64,000 nt of DNA from Trifolium pratense (lineage: Eukaryota; Streptophyta; Magnoliopsida; Fabales; Fabaceae): contig NC_060064.1 in the NCBI RefSeq assembly GCF_020283565.1, positions 3,804,001-3,868,000 on the forward strand, written 5' to 3'. Each line of letters opens with the position of its first letter. Positions within the stretch are counted from its first letter, which is position 1. Below, piece after piece: positions 62,675 to 64,000 of this stretch. A model generated the notes under the pieces. That model was not told where the DNA came from and ran no database searches. It saw only the letters and a program-made list of their open reading frames with translations. Made by a program: the position numbers and the translations under genes.

Positions 62675-64000
62675 ATGCTTTTTGTTTTAAATTATTAGCT
62701 ATTTTAAAGAATAGAAAATGCGTTAACAATTATATAAAAGATATATTAAACAAATCACTTATATTTAATCAACTTAATCTGAATTATATCTATAAGCTAA
62801 GAGATTATTTGTACCAGAAAAGACAAGTGATTGGATCATCTCCTTCACTCTCCTTTCCAAAATCAATATGCTAGAAGATAATATGGATGTGAATCATATG
62901 CAACTCTTTCTCTCTCCTGCATCTTCTTCTGTGCACTTTTATGTTTACCTCTCTCATCATTTTCTTCTCTTGATTTTTTTTTTTTTTTTATTTATCTCCT
63001 CACACTCAAAATAACAACAACAATGCTGCCCCACCGGAGGTGATTCAATTCCAGATAATATCTCTTATTATGATAGTAATTTGTTTACTTACAAGTATGA
63101 AAAGCATAGCTCCCATAATTTGTTTACTTACAAGTAAAAAAACATTACCTCCCAAAGTTGTTGGTACTTTGTAATTCGAGGGCACCACCTATTCTTGGTT
63201 AACCTTTAAATTATGGACAAATTAAGGAGGACAACTCAAAAGATGAAAAATATTGTGTGGACAATTCCTACAAACACAAACCAATATTAGGTTAGTTTGC
63301 TTCATTTTTACACAAATTAATTTTCCATCATTATACAATTAGGTACAAGTTTTCCCTAGTCCATATCATGTGTAAAGAATAGAAAATGCTTACATATCAT
63401 GTGTTACTCCATAATATCACGTGCTACTCCATAAATGTTTGGTATTATGGCAGATTTATCGGAATCACAGTATTTTATCATAATTCTGTAAAAGTCACAT
63501 TTTTTTTACAAGATTTTAGTGATTCACCGTATATTCGATAAAGGACCAAACTTATGTATAGTTTCATATACACAGTTCTTACTGTACTAGATACATGGAG
63601 ATGGTTATCTTTATATAAAAATAGTTTTCTTTTATTTTTTAAATTAAAAAAAAAATATAAAAAACTACCTTTTTATGAGAGGAACAAGAAAAACTGCACC
63701 TAAAAAAAATGCATATAAGTTTTGTCCTTCGATAAATTCACCGTAATATCAAAGATATATTTTATTATACATTTTTATGGACAAGTATTGCAAAAGGAAT
63801 ATTGTGGAGCATACATGCTTCCGATCGAACTTTGCCAAGCCACATGTTATCCCATCATCTGATGATGGCTTATGAAGTTTCTTTCATTTTAGTATATCAG
63901 GATTGGTCAATCATAGGCCAAAAGACAACGTTAAAATAAAAAAGTAAGATAGCCCGACATTCATTCAATTAAATTATTGAATTATTTCAATTGAAATGTT
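62675..64000. other. Right end of window, nothing recognised
   Basis: AT-rich intergenic DNA. CT-rich stretches near 62905-63000 and short duplicated words (TTTGTTTACTTACAAGTA at 63079 and 63119), but no gene or classifiable element. Confidence 0.5.

Overview
The window is plant nuclear DNA: AT-rich, with genes split into many small GT-AG exons, dense in MITEs, SINE/LINE/copia debris and one complete LTR retrotransposon. Gene content and repeat style suggest a papilionoid legume (Medicago/Trifolium-like). That is an inference; the sequence alone does not fix the species.

Left third (1-25.6 kb) is a housekeeping gene block: VPS51 (GARP/EARP tethering subunit, + strand, 20 exons, 756 aa), MCM7 (replicative helicase subunit, +, 15 exons, 720 aa), MSH6 (mismatch recognition, +, 21 exons, 1284 aa) and, convergent with MSH6, a small RING-CH membrane E3 ligase (-, 6 exons, 213 aa). 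From memory, this order matches Arabidopsis At4g02030/02060/02070/02075, so it looks like conserved microsynteny. MCM7 and MSH6 both carry E2F-type promoter sites, in keeping with S-phase expression.

Middle (25.6-49.2 kb) is gene-poor. It holds a universal stress protein gene (4 exons, 157 aa) and three PADRE/DUF4228 genes. The first and third are intact. The second is a partial duplicate of the first, broken by a 751-bp hAT-type element with a perfect 8-bp target duplication. Between them lie tandem repeats (120-bp and about 183-bp units), a Helitron-like segment, copia and LINE remnants, several MITEs and an unrecognised 297-codon reading frame.

Right third (49.9-60.3 kb) is a complete 10,429-bp Ty3/gypsy element, probably Athila lineage. 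It has two 1,303-bp LTRs that look identical by eye, a 5-bp target duplication, a tRNA-Asp-type primer site and one uninterrupted gag-pol frame of 1,816 codons. Its most unusual feature is an array of about nine 15-bp GC-rich palindromes ending about 10 bp before the TATA box in each LTR. A second array of nine, followed by another TATA-like motif, lies just after the gag-pol stop. Beyond the element are two MULE-type foldback MITEs and an intact tRNA-Ala(AGC) gene on the minus strand.
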